The position numbers and the translations under genes are program-made. A model generated the notes under the pieces. It made no database searches. It was not told the DNA's origin and saw only the letters and a list, made by a program, of their open reading frames with translations. DNA of 64,000 bases, from contig JBDSDD010000064.1 of NCBI GenBank assembly GCA_039920745.1, positions 62,001 to 126,000 on the forward strand, in the 5' to 3' direction. Shown piece after piece: positions 8,862-16,395 of the stretch (position 1 is the first letter of the stretch; every line of letters starts with the position of its first letter). The stretch is from Scleromatobacter sp039920745 (lineage in GTDB: Bacteria > Pseudomonadota > Gammaproteobacteria > Burkholderiales > Burkholderiaceae_C).

Positions 8862-10450
8862 TTCTGGTCTGATTCCTCGTGATAGTCGTCGTCGATGTTG
8901 ACGCCCCAGATCTTCGATTTGTCGCCGCTGCCGGCGAGGATGGCCTCGACAGCGAACTTCGCCGACAGCATCGAGTGATCCTGGTTGTTATAGCGGTGCA
9001 TGCCGTTGCGGCCGATCAGGTAGAGGTTGCGTATGGTGTCGAGATAGGCGCGCAGTTCGTCGAAGCGCTCATAGGCGCTCCCGAAATAGCCCGGGTAGGC
9101 CTTGGGCATGCGGATGACCACGGCGTCCAGCGCGTCAGCCTCGTCGGCCAGCTTGAGTTGCTGCATCTCGCGCAATGCAAGCGCCTTGAGCGCCTCGTCG
9201 GACAGGCCCCACAGCTCGTCGTCGTCACGCGCGAAGAACTCGAGTCCGACCCAGGCCGTGTCCGGGCTGGCAACCATGTACGGACTCCAGTTGTTGAAGA
9301 TCTGCAGCCGGCCCACCTTGACACCGGCATCCTGAATGTAGATCCAGTTGTCGGCCACTAGGTGGGTGCGCGCGTCGATCGCGCCCGCGGTCTTGCGCAA
9401 CTTTCTGTACAGCACGCCCACCGTGATGAAGTCGCGGTACTCCAGCTGGGTGCCGATGCCCGCCACCGCGCCCGGCAGGTCGGCACCCATCGCCAGCGAC
9501 AGATCCTTGACGGGCATCGTCGACACCACGTTCGACGCTTCCACGCGCAGGGTCTGCGCGCCGTCGACGAGCGCCGTCACTGCCTTGATGCGATCGCCTT
9601 CGCGCTCGAGTCCCACGACCTGCGCACGTCTCAGGATGCGACCGCCCGCGGCCTCGAAGCGTCGCGCCGCCGTCTCCCACATCTGGCCGGGACCCAGCTT
9701 GGGATAGAGGAAGTTCTCGATGAGCGAGGTCTTTTCCTGGGCGTCGCTCCGGCCAGGCAACATCTTCCTCAGCGCGTGCGCGATCATGTTGCCGATGTTC
9801 AGGCTCTTGACGCGCTGCGCGCCCCAGGCAGCGCTGATCTGGTTGCAGGGCACGCCCCACACCTTCTCTGTGTACGACTTGAAGAACTGCAGGTACAGCG
9901 CGCGCCCGAAGCGGTTGATGAAGAAGTCTTCCAGTGAGACCTCGGGCGAGATTGGCGCCAGATGCGAACGCGCGTAGCTGAACGCGAACTGCGAGCACTT
10001 GGCCACGCCGAGCTTGGCGACCATGTCCACGCCGGGGCTCAGCGGATAGTTGAAGAAGGCGCCGTTGAAGTAGATGCGCGAAAGCCGGTTGCGCAGCAGC
10101 ATGACGGCCTCGTCCGCCTCGGTCGCGTGGATGTGGCCCGCGCCCAGCAGGCGCGAAGCGCCCTGGTAGGCGATGCGGAACTCGCTCTCGCCGCCGGCGC
10201 CCGGCGGCATCGCGACGGGCAGCATCTCGCGCCACCAGTTCATTACCCAGTCTGACTTGGAGAAGAAGCGGTGGCCCCCGATGTCGATGCGGTTGCCCTT
10301 GTAGTTGACCGTCTTGGACAGTCCGCCGATGTCTTCGGTGGCCTCCAGGACGAGGACATCGCGCTTGCCGGCGCGCACAAGTTCCATGCCGGCGGTCAGG
10401 CCCGCCGGGCCGGCGCCGATGATGACTGTATCTGCGGATGTGACGTTCAT
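8858..10450 (-). CDS. FAD-dependent oxidoreductase (amine-oxidase/UGM-like fold)
   Basis: 530 residues. The N-terminus has a dinucleotide-binding fold (VIIGAGPAGLTAGMEL at about 8-23, then an Glu-containing VLEATEDIGGLSKT), and GHRFFSKSD follows. The C-terminus ends with a second FAD contact (DHSMLSAKFAVEAILAG). This layout is shared by amine oxidases, protoporphyrinogen oxidases and UDP-galactopyranose mutases, and such proteins are frequent in polysaccharide loci. I could not confirm mutase-specific residues, so the reaction is left open. ATG at 10450 is chosen; a TTG three codons upstream is possible. It lies 28 bp after the upstream GT-C gene. Confidence 0.85.
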   Translation of the reverse strand: MNVTSADTVIIGAGPAGLTAGMELVRAGKRDVLVLEATEDIGGLSKTVNYKGNRIDIGGHRFFSKSDWVMNWWREMLPVAMPPGAGGESEFRIAYQGASRLLGAGHIHATEADEAVMLLRNRLSRIYFNGAFFNYPLSPGVDMVAKLGVAKCSQFAFSYARSHLAPISPEVSLEDFFINRFGRALYLQFFKSYTEKVWGVPCNQISAAWGAQRVKSLNIGNMIAHALRKMLPGRSDAQEKTSLIENFLYPKLGPGQMWETAARRFEAAGGRILRRAQVVGLEREGDRIKAVTALVDGAQTLRVEASNVVSTMPVKDLSLAMGADLPGAVAGIGTQLEYRDFITVGVLYRKLRKTAGAIDARTHLVADNWIYIQDAGVKVGRLQIFNNWSPYMVASPDTAWVGLEFFARDDDELWGLSDEALKALALREMQQLKLADEADALDAVVIRMPKAYPGYFGSAYERFDELRAYLDTIRNLYLIGRNGMHRYNNQDHSMLSAKFAVEAILAGSGDKSKIWGVNIDDDYHEESDQK

Positions 10451-10478
10451 CTGGGGCAATCATGAAGGCTGCGTGCAC

Positions 10479-12386
10479 TCATGGGAACTGGGCGCACGAA
10501 TAGAGATGGTAGGCCAGGCCACGCTGCGGGTCACCCGGATTCCGGTCGCGCCACTGCGCGAGGGAAGGCGTGGACATCGGCTCGCGAAAGACGAGGTAGT
10601 CGGGATGTCCCGCCGCATGGCAGATGTCGGTGACGAGCGGCACGGTCGCCGGGCAGCTCGCCTCGGGCGCGCCTGCGACGCCGGTCATCTCCTGAAGCTT
10701 GTGGCAAAGCGTGCGCTGCACGTCCAGGCCGTCCAGCATTTCGACGCGGCGCGCCAGCTCGAGCGCCTGGCTGCGGTCGAAGACCACGCTGGAGCCTTGC
10801 GCCTGGGCATAGAACTCACCGCGCAGTCCCAGCAGCCAGGGCACAAGGAGCTCGTCGTCCCAGAACACGGTGGCGCCGACCGGCAACTGCGCATCGAAGA
10901 CCGGCGACCCCGCCTGCAGGTGGCCCTCCGCGCGCCGCTGCCAGTCGGAGCGTTGATCCCACGTCTGCAGGCCGGTTGCGACGCCGAGCACCGCGACGGC
11001 GGCCGCGACCAGCTCCATCCGCGGCCCTGCCGCCAGGAGTCGCTGGAATGCCAGCACCAGCAGCGCGGCGATCAGTGGCAGGCCCGCAAGGACCATCAGT
11101 ACGCCCGTGTCGCGAACGATGTCAGGCCGGGCATGGATCGCCCCCAGGGTCTGGTGCGTGACCTGGGCGCTGATCACGATCATCGCGGCGCAGGATGCCA
11201 GCGCCGCGCCCTTCGCGACGCGATCGGACACCTGCAGCCGGAAGTGTTCCACGGCGAACGCTGCCAAGGCCCAGACGACGCAGACCCAGCCGGTATTCCA
11301 GTTCGAACCCACAGCGATGCAGGCGACGCCGAGGGCGGCCGCGAGCCAGCGACCCACCCCTGCCCGGCTCCAGCAATCGATCAGCACGCACGGCAGCGTC
11401 ATGAGCGCCAGCAGATGAAGCGGCCACTGGATTCTCCAGAGCTGCAACTGCGTAAGAAGCACGTTGTGGAGCAGGTCGGCGCCGACCACCCAGACAACCA
11501 TGAGCGCCGCAGCCGCGACCAGCGTTGCACGCGCCATCTGCGCCACCGGGGCGGGCGTGCGCGAAAACCGCAGCAGCAGCGCCAGGACGAGCACATCGAA
11601 GGCCAGAGGTGACCAGTCCAGGCGGGTGTAGGAGGCCGCGAAGACCTGGGGATTCACGACGCTGACGATTTGCAGCCATCGCGGGTCGAAGGCGAGCAGG
11701 AGGTTCGGGAAAGGGGGAACCCCGGCGACGGCGAGCACAGGGATGACGGCGAACGCGGCGCCCAGCCAGGCCCAGGAACGCCGGCGCATCACCAGCAGTA
11801 TCCAGCCCACGACGAGCACTGGCAGCACGATGAGCGGGTGGAATGCGGCTCCCGCCGCGGCAAGCAGGATCGCCGACGGGATTCGGCCACGCAGAAGTTG
11901 CCCTAACGCGAGCAATGCGAAAGGCTCGGCGAGACTGCGCGCTGTCAGGAAGGGTTCCGCATAACCGAACTCGCCAAGCCCGCCGTAGGTATGCGGCATC
12001 GCTACGACGAAGGCCAGCATGGCCCAGCGCAACGGCCTCGACGCCCAGTCTTCGGTGAGCTTCCAGGCCCCCAGAGCGAACAGCATGTGACAGCCTGCCA
12101 GAACTGCGAGTTCGACCCCACCGATGCCGAAACTCGATACCAATGGCGCCAGCAGCAGCGAGAACATGGAGAAGCGATCCTGCATCGCGGAATGCAGGAA
12201 CAGGTCGTTCGCGAACCGAGCGGGCATCAGGCGGTTCAGCACCTCGCCGAGGTACAGCAACGCGTCATGGCGGACGCCGCGATAGGGCCGTGACAACAAC
12301 CAGAGCGCCGCCACAGCGAGTGCGGCGATCCAGTCGGAGCGCAAGCGCCAGTGTCGCGGCGACGGCGACTCTTGCCCAGCGATCAT
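10479..12386 (-). CDS. GT-C-like polytopic membrane protein, paralogue of the 12865-14802 gene
   Basis: 635 residues, about a dozen membrane spans and a soluble C-terminal part. An N-terminal loop holds RPYRGVRHDALLYLG at about 33-47 and then FANDLF and QDRFSMFS. The same block, with few changes, occurs in the gene two places upstream (MPYRGIRHDGILYMG, WAANDLF, QDQFSIFS), so the two arose by duplication. The Asp residues of RHD and ND lie where GT-C enzymes keep catalytic acids. ATG at 12386 overlaps the GtrA stop (ATGA). Function inferred: transfer or export of a lipid-linked sugar, together with GtrA. Confidence 0.8.
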   Translation of the reverse strand: MIAGQESPSPRHWRLRSDWIAALAVAALWLLSRPYRGVRHDALLYLGEVLNRLMPARFANDLFLHSAMQDRFSMFSLLLAPLVSSFGIGGVELAVLAGCHMLFALGAWKLTEDWASRPLRWAMLAFVVAMPHTYGGLGEFGYAEPFLTARSLAEPFALLALGQLLRGRIPSAILLAAAGAAFHPLIVLPVLVVGWILLVMRRRSWAWLGAAFAVIPVLAVAGVPPFPNLLLAFDPRWLQIVSVVNPQVFAASYTRLDWSPLAFDVLVLALLLRFSRTPAPVAQMARATLVAAAALMVVWVVGADLLHNVLLTQLQLWRIQWPLHLLALMTLPCVLIDCWSRAGVGRWLAAALGVACIAVGSNWNTGWVCVVWALAAFAVEHFRLQVSDRVAKGAALASCAAMIVISAQVTHQTLGAIHARPDIVRDTGVLMVLAGLPLIAALLVLAFQRLLAAGPRMELVAAAVAVLGVATGLQTWDQRSDWQRRAEGHLQAGSPVFDAQLPVGATVFWDDELLVPWLLGLRGEFYAQAQGSSVVFDRSQALELARRVEMLDGLDVQRTLCHKLQEMTGVAGAPEASCPATVPLVTDICHAAGHPDYLVFREPMSTPSLAQWRDRNPGDPQRGLAYHLYSCAQFP

Positions 12387-12868
12387 GACCCGCCGGCGAG
12401 GGCGTCCACCGACGGCACGGCCGTCGCCTGCGCGCGCCGGGTACCGAACAGCAGCGTCTTGCGCATTCCGAAATTGAAGAAGAAGACAACGCCTGCGGAG
12501 CCAGCCTTGCTCAGGAACTTCGGCCACCCCAAGTGGTCGATCTGCACCCACAGCAACAGTTCCGTGAGCAGCAGTCCCGCCACGCCAATCGCGACGAAAA
12601 ACCCGAACTCGAGCGCGGAGCGGTTGATCGTCCTCGCTTCGAAGACCCAAGCGATGCTCGCGATGTAGGCGACGACCGCGCCGGCGGAAAAGCCGATCAG
12701 CGCCGCCCACTGATAAGCCAGCCCGGCGTGTAGCCCCAACTGGTACAGGCCGACGTCGACGCACAGCGCGCCCGCGCTGGCGACAAAATAGCGGGCGAAC
12801 TCGGCGATGCGGTGCGGGACGCAGGCGTCGCCCGCCGCGGCGCGGGGCCTGGACAGCGGCGTGTTCAT
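12383..12868 (-). CDS. GtrA-family membrane protein
   Basis: 161 residues, four hydrophobic helices; ARYFVASAGALCVDVGLYQL near residue 25 and VVFFFNFGMRKTLLFG near the end are the expected GtrA signatures. It sits between the two GT-C paralogues and overlaps both by four bases (ATGA on each side), which implies coupled translation and probably a complex. This is the second GtrA of the operon; the other, at 3229, is clearly different in sequence. It may flip a second lipid-linked sugar. Confidence 0.9.
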   Translation of the reverse strand: MNTPLSRPRAAAGDACVPHRIAEFARYFVASAGALCVDVGLYQLGLHAGLAYQWAALIGFSAGAVVAYIASIAWVFEARTINRSALEFGFFVAIGVAGLLLTELLLWVQIDHLGWPKFLSKAGSAGVVFFFNFGMRKTLLFGTRRAQATAVPSVDALAGGS

Positions 12869-14802
12869 TGGAGTTTGCTGCAGTCGTACAGGGCGTAGGT
12901 GGTAGGAGGCGAGCCATCGCGCGGATCGAAGGTCCAGCGGGCTATGACGCCGGTGCCGAAGTCGGTGGTGGCGACGAGGAAGTCGGGGTGCGTGGGGCGG
13001 GCCTTGCAGAACCCCAGGAAAGCTTGCCGGGGCAGTTCGCAGGCGGGGTAGGCGAAGTGTGCACCACCGAACCGTTCCAGGTTCGCGCAGGTCTGTGTGT
13101 TGACCATGACCGCTAGGAACGCCGGAATGCGCTCGAGCGCCTCCATAGCGGTCTCGCGGTTAAACAGCAGGCCCGAAGCTTGGCTGAGCGACATGAAATT
13201 GGCGCGCTGCAGGAGGATCCAGGTCGCCGCCGTCTGCTCATGCCAGTAGACCTGCGCGTCGGGCGGGATCAAGGCGGCGAAGGGATGCGCCCCGCGCGAG
13301 GCCGATTCGACATAGCGCGCCCACGGGCTGCGCTGGTCCCAGTGGGTGGCCGCCAGGCCGAACAACGCCAGCGCGGCGGCGGAGGCGAACGCGCGCGGCG
13401 CCGTGCCGCGCTCCCAGAGCCAGATCAGCGCCACCATCGCCGGCAACGCGATCAGGGGGGTGGCGAAGAAGATGGAGAAGGGCTCGCCCACCTTCATGCC
13501 CTGCTCGTGCATGCCCATCTGGGCCATCGACTTCTGTACCTGCAGGCCGGCGATGCCCATGCCGCCCGCCACGGTGGCTATCGTCGCGAGCCTGAGCACC
13601 CAGGGCTTGGGATCCGCGTGGCCGGCGCTGAGCATCAGGGCCATCGCGGCCCAGACGGCGAACATCCATCCCGTAGGAAGCAGGTCGTCGAGCGCATACA
13701 TCGCGACGAAGACGGCAATGGCTGCACAACGCCCCTTCGGGCCGAGTTGCCACTGGCTGCAGACCAGGCGCGGCAGGCTTGCGAGGGCGAGCAGATCGAG
13801 AAGCCAGGTGACCCGCCAGAGTTGCAACTGCGTGACCAGGACGTTGTGCAGCACGTCGGCGCCGACGAACGAGATCAGGCAGAGGATCGGGCTCGCGACC
13901 AAAGCCGCGCGCCCGAGACGAGCAAAGGGTTTATCGTCCCCGCGGCAGGCCAGCCAGATCACGCCGCAATGCGCCAGTGCCGCCACGCCGTCGGAGATCG
14001 TCCATTCGCTGACGTAGACGGTGTCGTTCGCCATGACCGTCGCCTGGAACCAGGCGGCATCGTAAGTGCGCAACAGATTGGCGAACGGGCCGACCCCGGC
14101 GATCGCCAAGCCGGCGATCGGCATGGCCAGCAGCAGCAAGGCCGCCCAGCGGCGATCCTCCCGTATGAGGTAGGCCAGCGCAATGGCACCGGCCGGCAAG
14201 GCAACCAGGGGATGCAGCGCCATGGCCAGCGCAAAGGCCGTGAACGACATCGCAATGCGGCCGCGCAGCAGTGCCACCAGCGCGAGGATGGTCACGGGCT
14301 CCGCCCAGGTTCGCGCCGTGACGAACGGCTCCAGGAAGCTGAAGATACGCGTCGTGCCGTAGATGTGGCTCGCGGCCACGACCGCCAGCACCGACAGCCA
14401 GCGCTGACGCGGCGAAAAATCGCGCACCAGCGCGAAGAGCACAACGAGCCAGACCAGCCAGGCTCCGCGCAGGAGCGTCATGTCGACGGTAGCGGCATCG
14501 AAGCGGCGAAGGAGCCACGCGACGATGCGCGAGAAGATGCTGAACTGATCTTGCGACCCGTGCGCGAAGAAAAGGTCGTTCGCTGCCCAGGCCGGATTCA
14601 GGTGCGACAGCGCCTGCCCCATGTAAAGAATGCCGTCGTGGCGGATGCCGCGGTACGGCATGGCCCCGAGCATGATCGACAACGTGACGAGTAGCAGGAA
14701 TGCCGCCGTCCAGGCGGATCGGCCAAGCGTCGTCGAGGAGGAGGCTAGGTTCACGGGAAGGATCGAGTGCCGCGGGGTCGGCTCCAAGTGTGGTGGATAC
14801 AT
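12865..14802 (-). CDS. GT-C-like polytopic membrane protein, first gene of the glycan operon
   Basis: 645 residues if started at the ATG at 14802. The motif MPYRGIRHDGILYMG and later QDQFSIFS match the paralogue at 10479-12386, and the C-terminal thirds also resemble each other (a LERFGGAHFAYPACELP stretch is matched by a Cys-containing stretch there). A start further upstream at 14856 would place the pilA terminator inside the coding region, so I reject it. A GTG at 14754 gives an N-terminus that lines up better with the paralogue; neither start has a clear Shine-Dalgarno. Only 15 bp separate the ATG from the terminator, leaving no room for a promoter. Confidence 0.8.
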   Translation of the reverse strand: MYPPHLEPTPRHSILPVNLASSSTTLGRSAWTAAFLLLVTLSIMLGAMPYRGIRHDGILYMGQALSHLNPAWAANDLFFAHGSQDQFSIFSRIVAWLLRRFDAATVDMTLLRGAWLVWLVVLFALVRDFSPRQRWLSVLAVVAASHIYGTTRIFSFLEPFVTARTWAEPVTILALVALLRGRIAMSFTAFALAMALHPLVALPAGAIALAYLIREDRRWAALLLLAMPIAGLAIAGVGPFANLLRTYDAAWFQATVMANDTVYVSEWTISDGVAALAHCGVIWLACRGDDKPFARLGRAALVASPILCLISFVGADVLHNVLVTQLQLWRVTWLLDLLALASLPRLVCSQWQLGPKGRCAAIAVFVAMYALDDLLPTGWMFAVWAAMALMLSAGHADPKPWVLRLATIATVAGGMGIAGLQVQKSMAQMGMHEQGMKVGEPFSIFFATPLIALPAMVALIWLWERGTAPRAFASAAALALFGLAATHWDQRSPWARYVESASRGAHPFAALIPPDAQVYWHEQTAATWILLQRANFMSLSQASGLLFNRETAMEALERIPAFLAVMVNTQTCANLERFGGAHFAYPACELPRQAFLGFCKARPTHPDFLVATTDFGTGVIARWTFDPRDGSPPTTYALYDCSKLQ

Positions 14803-14817
14803 CGACGGGCTGCCACG

Positions 14818-14846
14818 AAAAAAGAGACGCCGGGGCGTCTCTTTTC
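14818..14846 (-). terminator. Strong bidirectional Rho-independent terminator after pilA
   Basis: A perfect 12-bp inverted repeat (14820-14831 with 14834-14845, two-base loop), with A runs on one side and T runs on the other, so it can work in both directions. On the minus strand it begins 23 bp after the pilA stop and ends in six T. It also lies immediately ahead of the glycan operon. Confidence 0.93.
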
Positions 14847-14868
14847 TTGGAGCCAAGTCAGCTGAAGA

Positions 14869-15363
14869 TCAGCCCTTGCACGAGCCCGGCAGGTACTTCG
14901 ACAGCGTGGCCGAGGTACCGTCGCTAGCCTTGCCGCAACGCCAAGCGAAGACTTGGGTCGCGCCGATCGAGGTCGCGGTCAGTGGGGTCGTGCCATCGCT
15001 AGCGAGCGGCACCAGCGTCAGGGCGTTCGTGCTGGCGGCGCCGAGCGACGAATCACCCGACAGGATCACTTGGATCGCGCCGTTGGCATCCGTCTTGACG
15101 GTATTGACGTACTTGCTCGCGCTGCCGGCCGTGTTTTCGCAGCCCCAGCCGTTGACGCCAGGGGCGGCGGCGGTGTTGCCGGTCTGGTAGACCTCGGACA
15201 CGGTGGTGCGGCACTGGCTGGCGGCCAGCATGCCTTCCGAAACCTTCGCCTTGATGGTGTAGGTCTGATAAGCCGGCAGTGCAACTGCGGCGAGGATACC
15301 GATGATCGCGACGACGATCATCAGTTCGATCAGGGTGAAACCCTGCTGAACGGTGCGCTTCAT
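14869..15363 (-). CDS. pilA: Type IV pilin (PilA family)
   Basis: 164-residue prepilin. The leader is eight residues ending in Gly (MKRTVQQG), cut by prepilin peptidase before FTLIELMIVVAIIGILAAVAL; the Glu at mature position 5 is present. The long N-terminal helix is followed by a globular domain with four cysteines, one pair near residues 50-75 and one pair at the C-terminus (WRCG ... GSCKG) that should form the D-loop disulfide. ATG at 15363 has AGGAG upstream. A sigma-54 promoter and a strong terminator frame it, so it is a single-gene transcript or nearly so. Product is exported to the inner membrane and assembled into pili. Confidence 0.96.
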   Translation of the reverse strand: MKRTVQQGFTLIELMIVVAIIGILAAVALPAYQTYTIKAKVSEGMLAASQCRTTVSEVYQTGNTAAAPGVNGWGCENTAGSASKYVNTVKTDANGAIQVILSGDSSLGAASTNALTLVPLASDGTTPLTATSIGATQVFAWRCGKASDGTSATLSKYLPGSCKG

Positions 15364-15431
15364 TTGAAACTCCTGGGAGATGGGACTAGGGACGACTGGG
15401 AAATGTTGAGAGACATTCGCACTCGATTGCA

Positions 15432-15447
15432 TGCGAATGCCGTGCCA
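15432..15447 (-). promoter_or_regulatory. Sigma-54 (RpoN) promoter of pilA
   Basis: Minus-strand TGGCACG, four bases, then TCGCA, matching the -24/-12 consensus TGGCACGnnnnTTGCW with one mismatch and the correct GG-N10-GC spacing. Predicted transcription start is about 58 bp ahead of the pilA ATG. PilS/PilR control is the usual arrangement for pilA; no pilR is in this window. Confidence 0.82.
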
Positions 15448-15499
15448 ACTGGGCGACTGCCATTATCGCCGTGGGCGGCGTGACTTATGCACGCCAAAT

Positions 15500-15590
15500 G
15501 ACGCATCTTGTCAGTCTTGTTCGACAGGCCGCATCCTTCGCGGCCGCTGGATGACAATTTTTGTCACCCCAGCTCAAAAGTGTCACCCTT
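15500..15590 (-). promoter_or_regulatory. Likely upstream activator region of pilA with TGACA/TGTC elements
   Basis: 55-145 bp upstream of the sigma-54 promoter there are several copies of TGACA or its complement, including a perfect palindrome TGACAA-TTT-TTGTCA at 15552-15566 that overlaps the stop codon of the phosphodiesterase gene. Spacing and location fit an enhancer-type binding site for an RpoN activator such as PilR. The assignment is inferred from position and motif repetition. Confidence 0.45.
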
Positions 15591-16349
15591 GAGCAATTCC
15601 ATCAATGGGCGCTCCTGCTTGAGCGCGCGCAACCCGGCCATGACGGCGTCGATCTCACCCGGCTTGATGTGGGTGATGTAGACGCGGGCATCCGGCGGCG
15701 CGATGGCCAGCTCGGCAGCCAGCGAACTCGGGCAGTGGTGGCCGCTGGCCTTGGCGAGGCGGCACTCTGGTTCGCTGAACGCCGTCTCGATGACGATGTG
15801 CGCGACCGGGAACTGCGCGATGCGTTCCCAGAACGGCGGGTTGGGGCCGGTGTCGCCGCTGAAGACCCAGGCGCCGCGGCCGCCTTCAGGGCCGTGGACG
15901 GCGAAACCGCAGGCCGGCACCGAGTGGCGCGCGCTGAGGACTTCGACCCGGCGACCGGCCAGTTCGAGCGTGTCGCCGACGTTGAACGGCACGAACCGCA
16001 GCACCGGGTATTCGGCGGTGGGCAGGCGCGTGAAGTCGGGCCACAGGTGGTTGTTGAACAGGTGTTCGTGCAGGACGGCGAGCGTCTCGGGCAGCGCGTG
16101 GACCTCGATCGGCGCGGCGCCGCGTGCCTGGCGACGGCGCAGCACGCTGTCGGCCAGCAACGGCACGCCCAGCACGTGGTCGAGATGGGAGTGCGTCAGC
16201 AGGATGTGGTCGATGCGCTCGAGCGCGTCGAGCGAGAGATCGCCGACGCCGGTGCCGGCGTCGATCAGGATGTCCTGGTCGAGCAGGAAACTGGTGGTGC
16301 GGCAGTCGCGCGCGATCGACCCGGAGCAGCCGAGGACCTGGATTTTCAT
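15564..16349 (-). CDS. MBL-fold hydrolase, class II cyclic-nucleotide phosphodiesterase-like
   Basis: 261 residues of the metallo-beta-lactamase fold. The metal-binding motif HSHLDHVLG is at 53-61, close to the signature of class II cAMP phosphodiesterases (HxHLDHxxG), and later ligands are seen in FSGDTGPN, GHHCPSS and YITHIKPGE. ATG at 16349 is chosen, since it begins MKIQVLGCSGS as in relatives. It follows the CHASE2 cyclase gene by 46 bp on the same strand, so the making and breaking of a cyclic nucleotide appear to be encoded together. No signal peptide, hence cytoplasmic. Another MBL activity cannot be excluded from sequence alone. Confidence 0.8.
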   Translation of the reverse strand: MKIQVLGCSGSIARDCRTTSFLLDQDILIDAGTGVGDLSLDALERIDHILLTHSHLDHVLGVPLLADSVLRRRQARGAAPIEVHALPETLAVLHEHLFNNHLWPDFTRLPTAEYPVLRFVPFNVGDTLELAGRRVEVLSARHSVPACGFAVHGPEGGRGAWVFSGDTGPNPPFWERIAQFPVAHIVIETAFSEPECRLAKASGHHCPSSLAAELAIAPPDARVYITHIKPGEIDAVMAGLRALKQERPLMELLKGDTFELG

Positions 16350-16395
16350 GCGGGGATCACGTGGAGGCGTGGACTCGGGACTGTCGACGGGGACG

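Noticed and set aside
8858..10450. Calling the FAD oxidoreductase a UDP-galactopyranose mutase
   Set aside because: The fold motifs are shared with several families and I could not verify mutase-specific residues.
14803..14856. Upstream ATG at 14856 for the first glycan-operon gene
   Set aside because: It would put the perfect pilA terminator hairpin inside the coding sequence.
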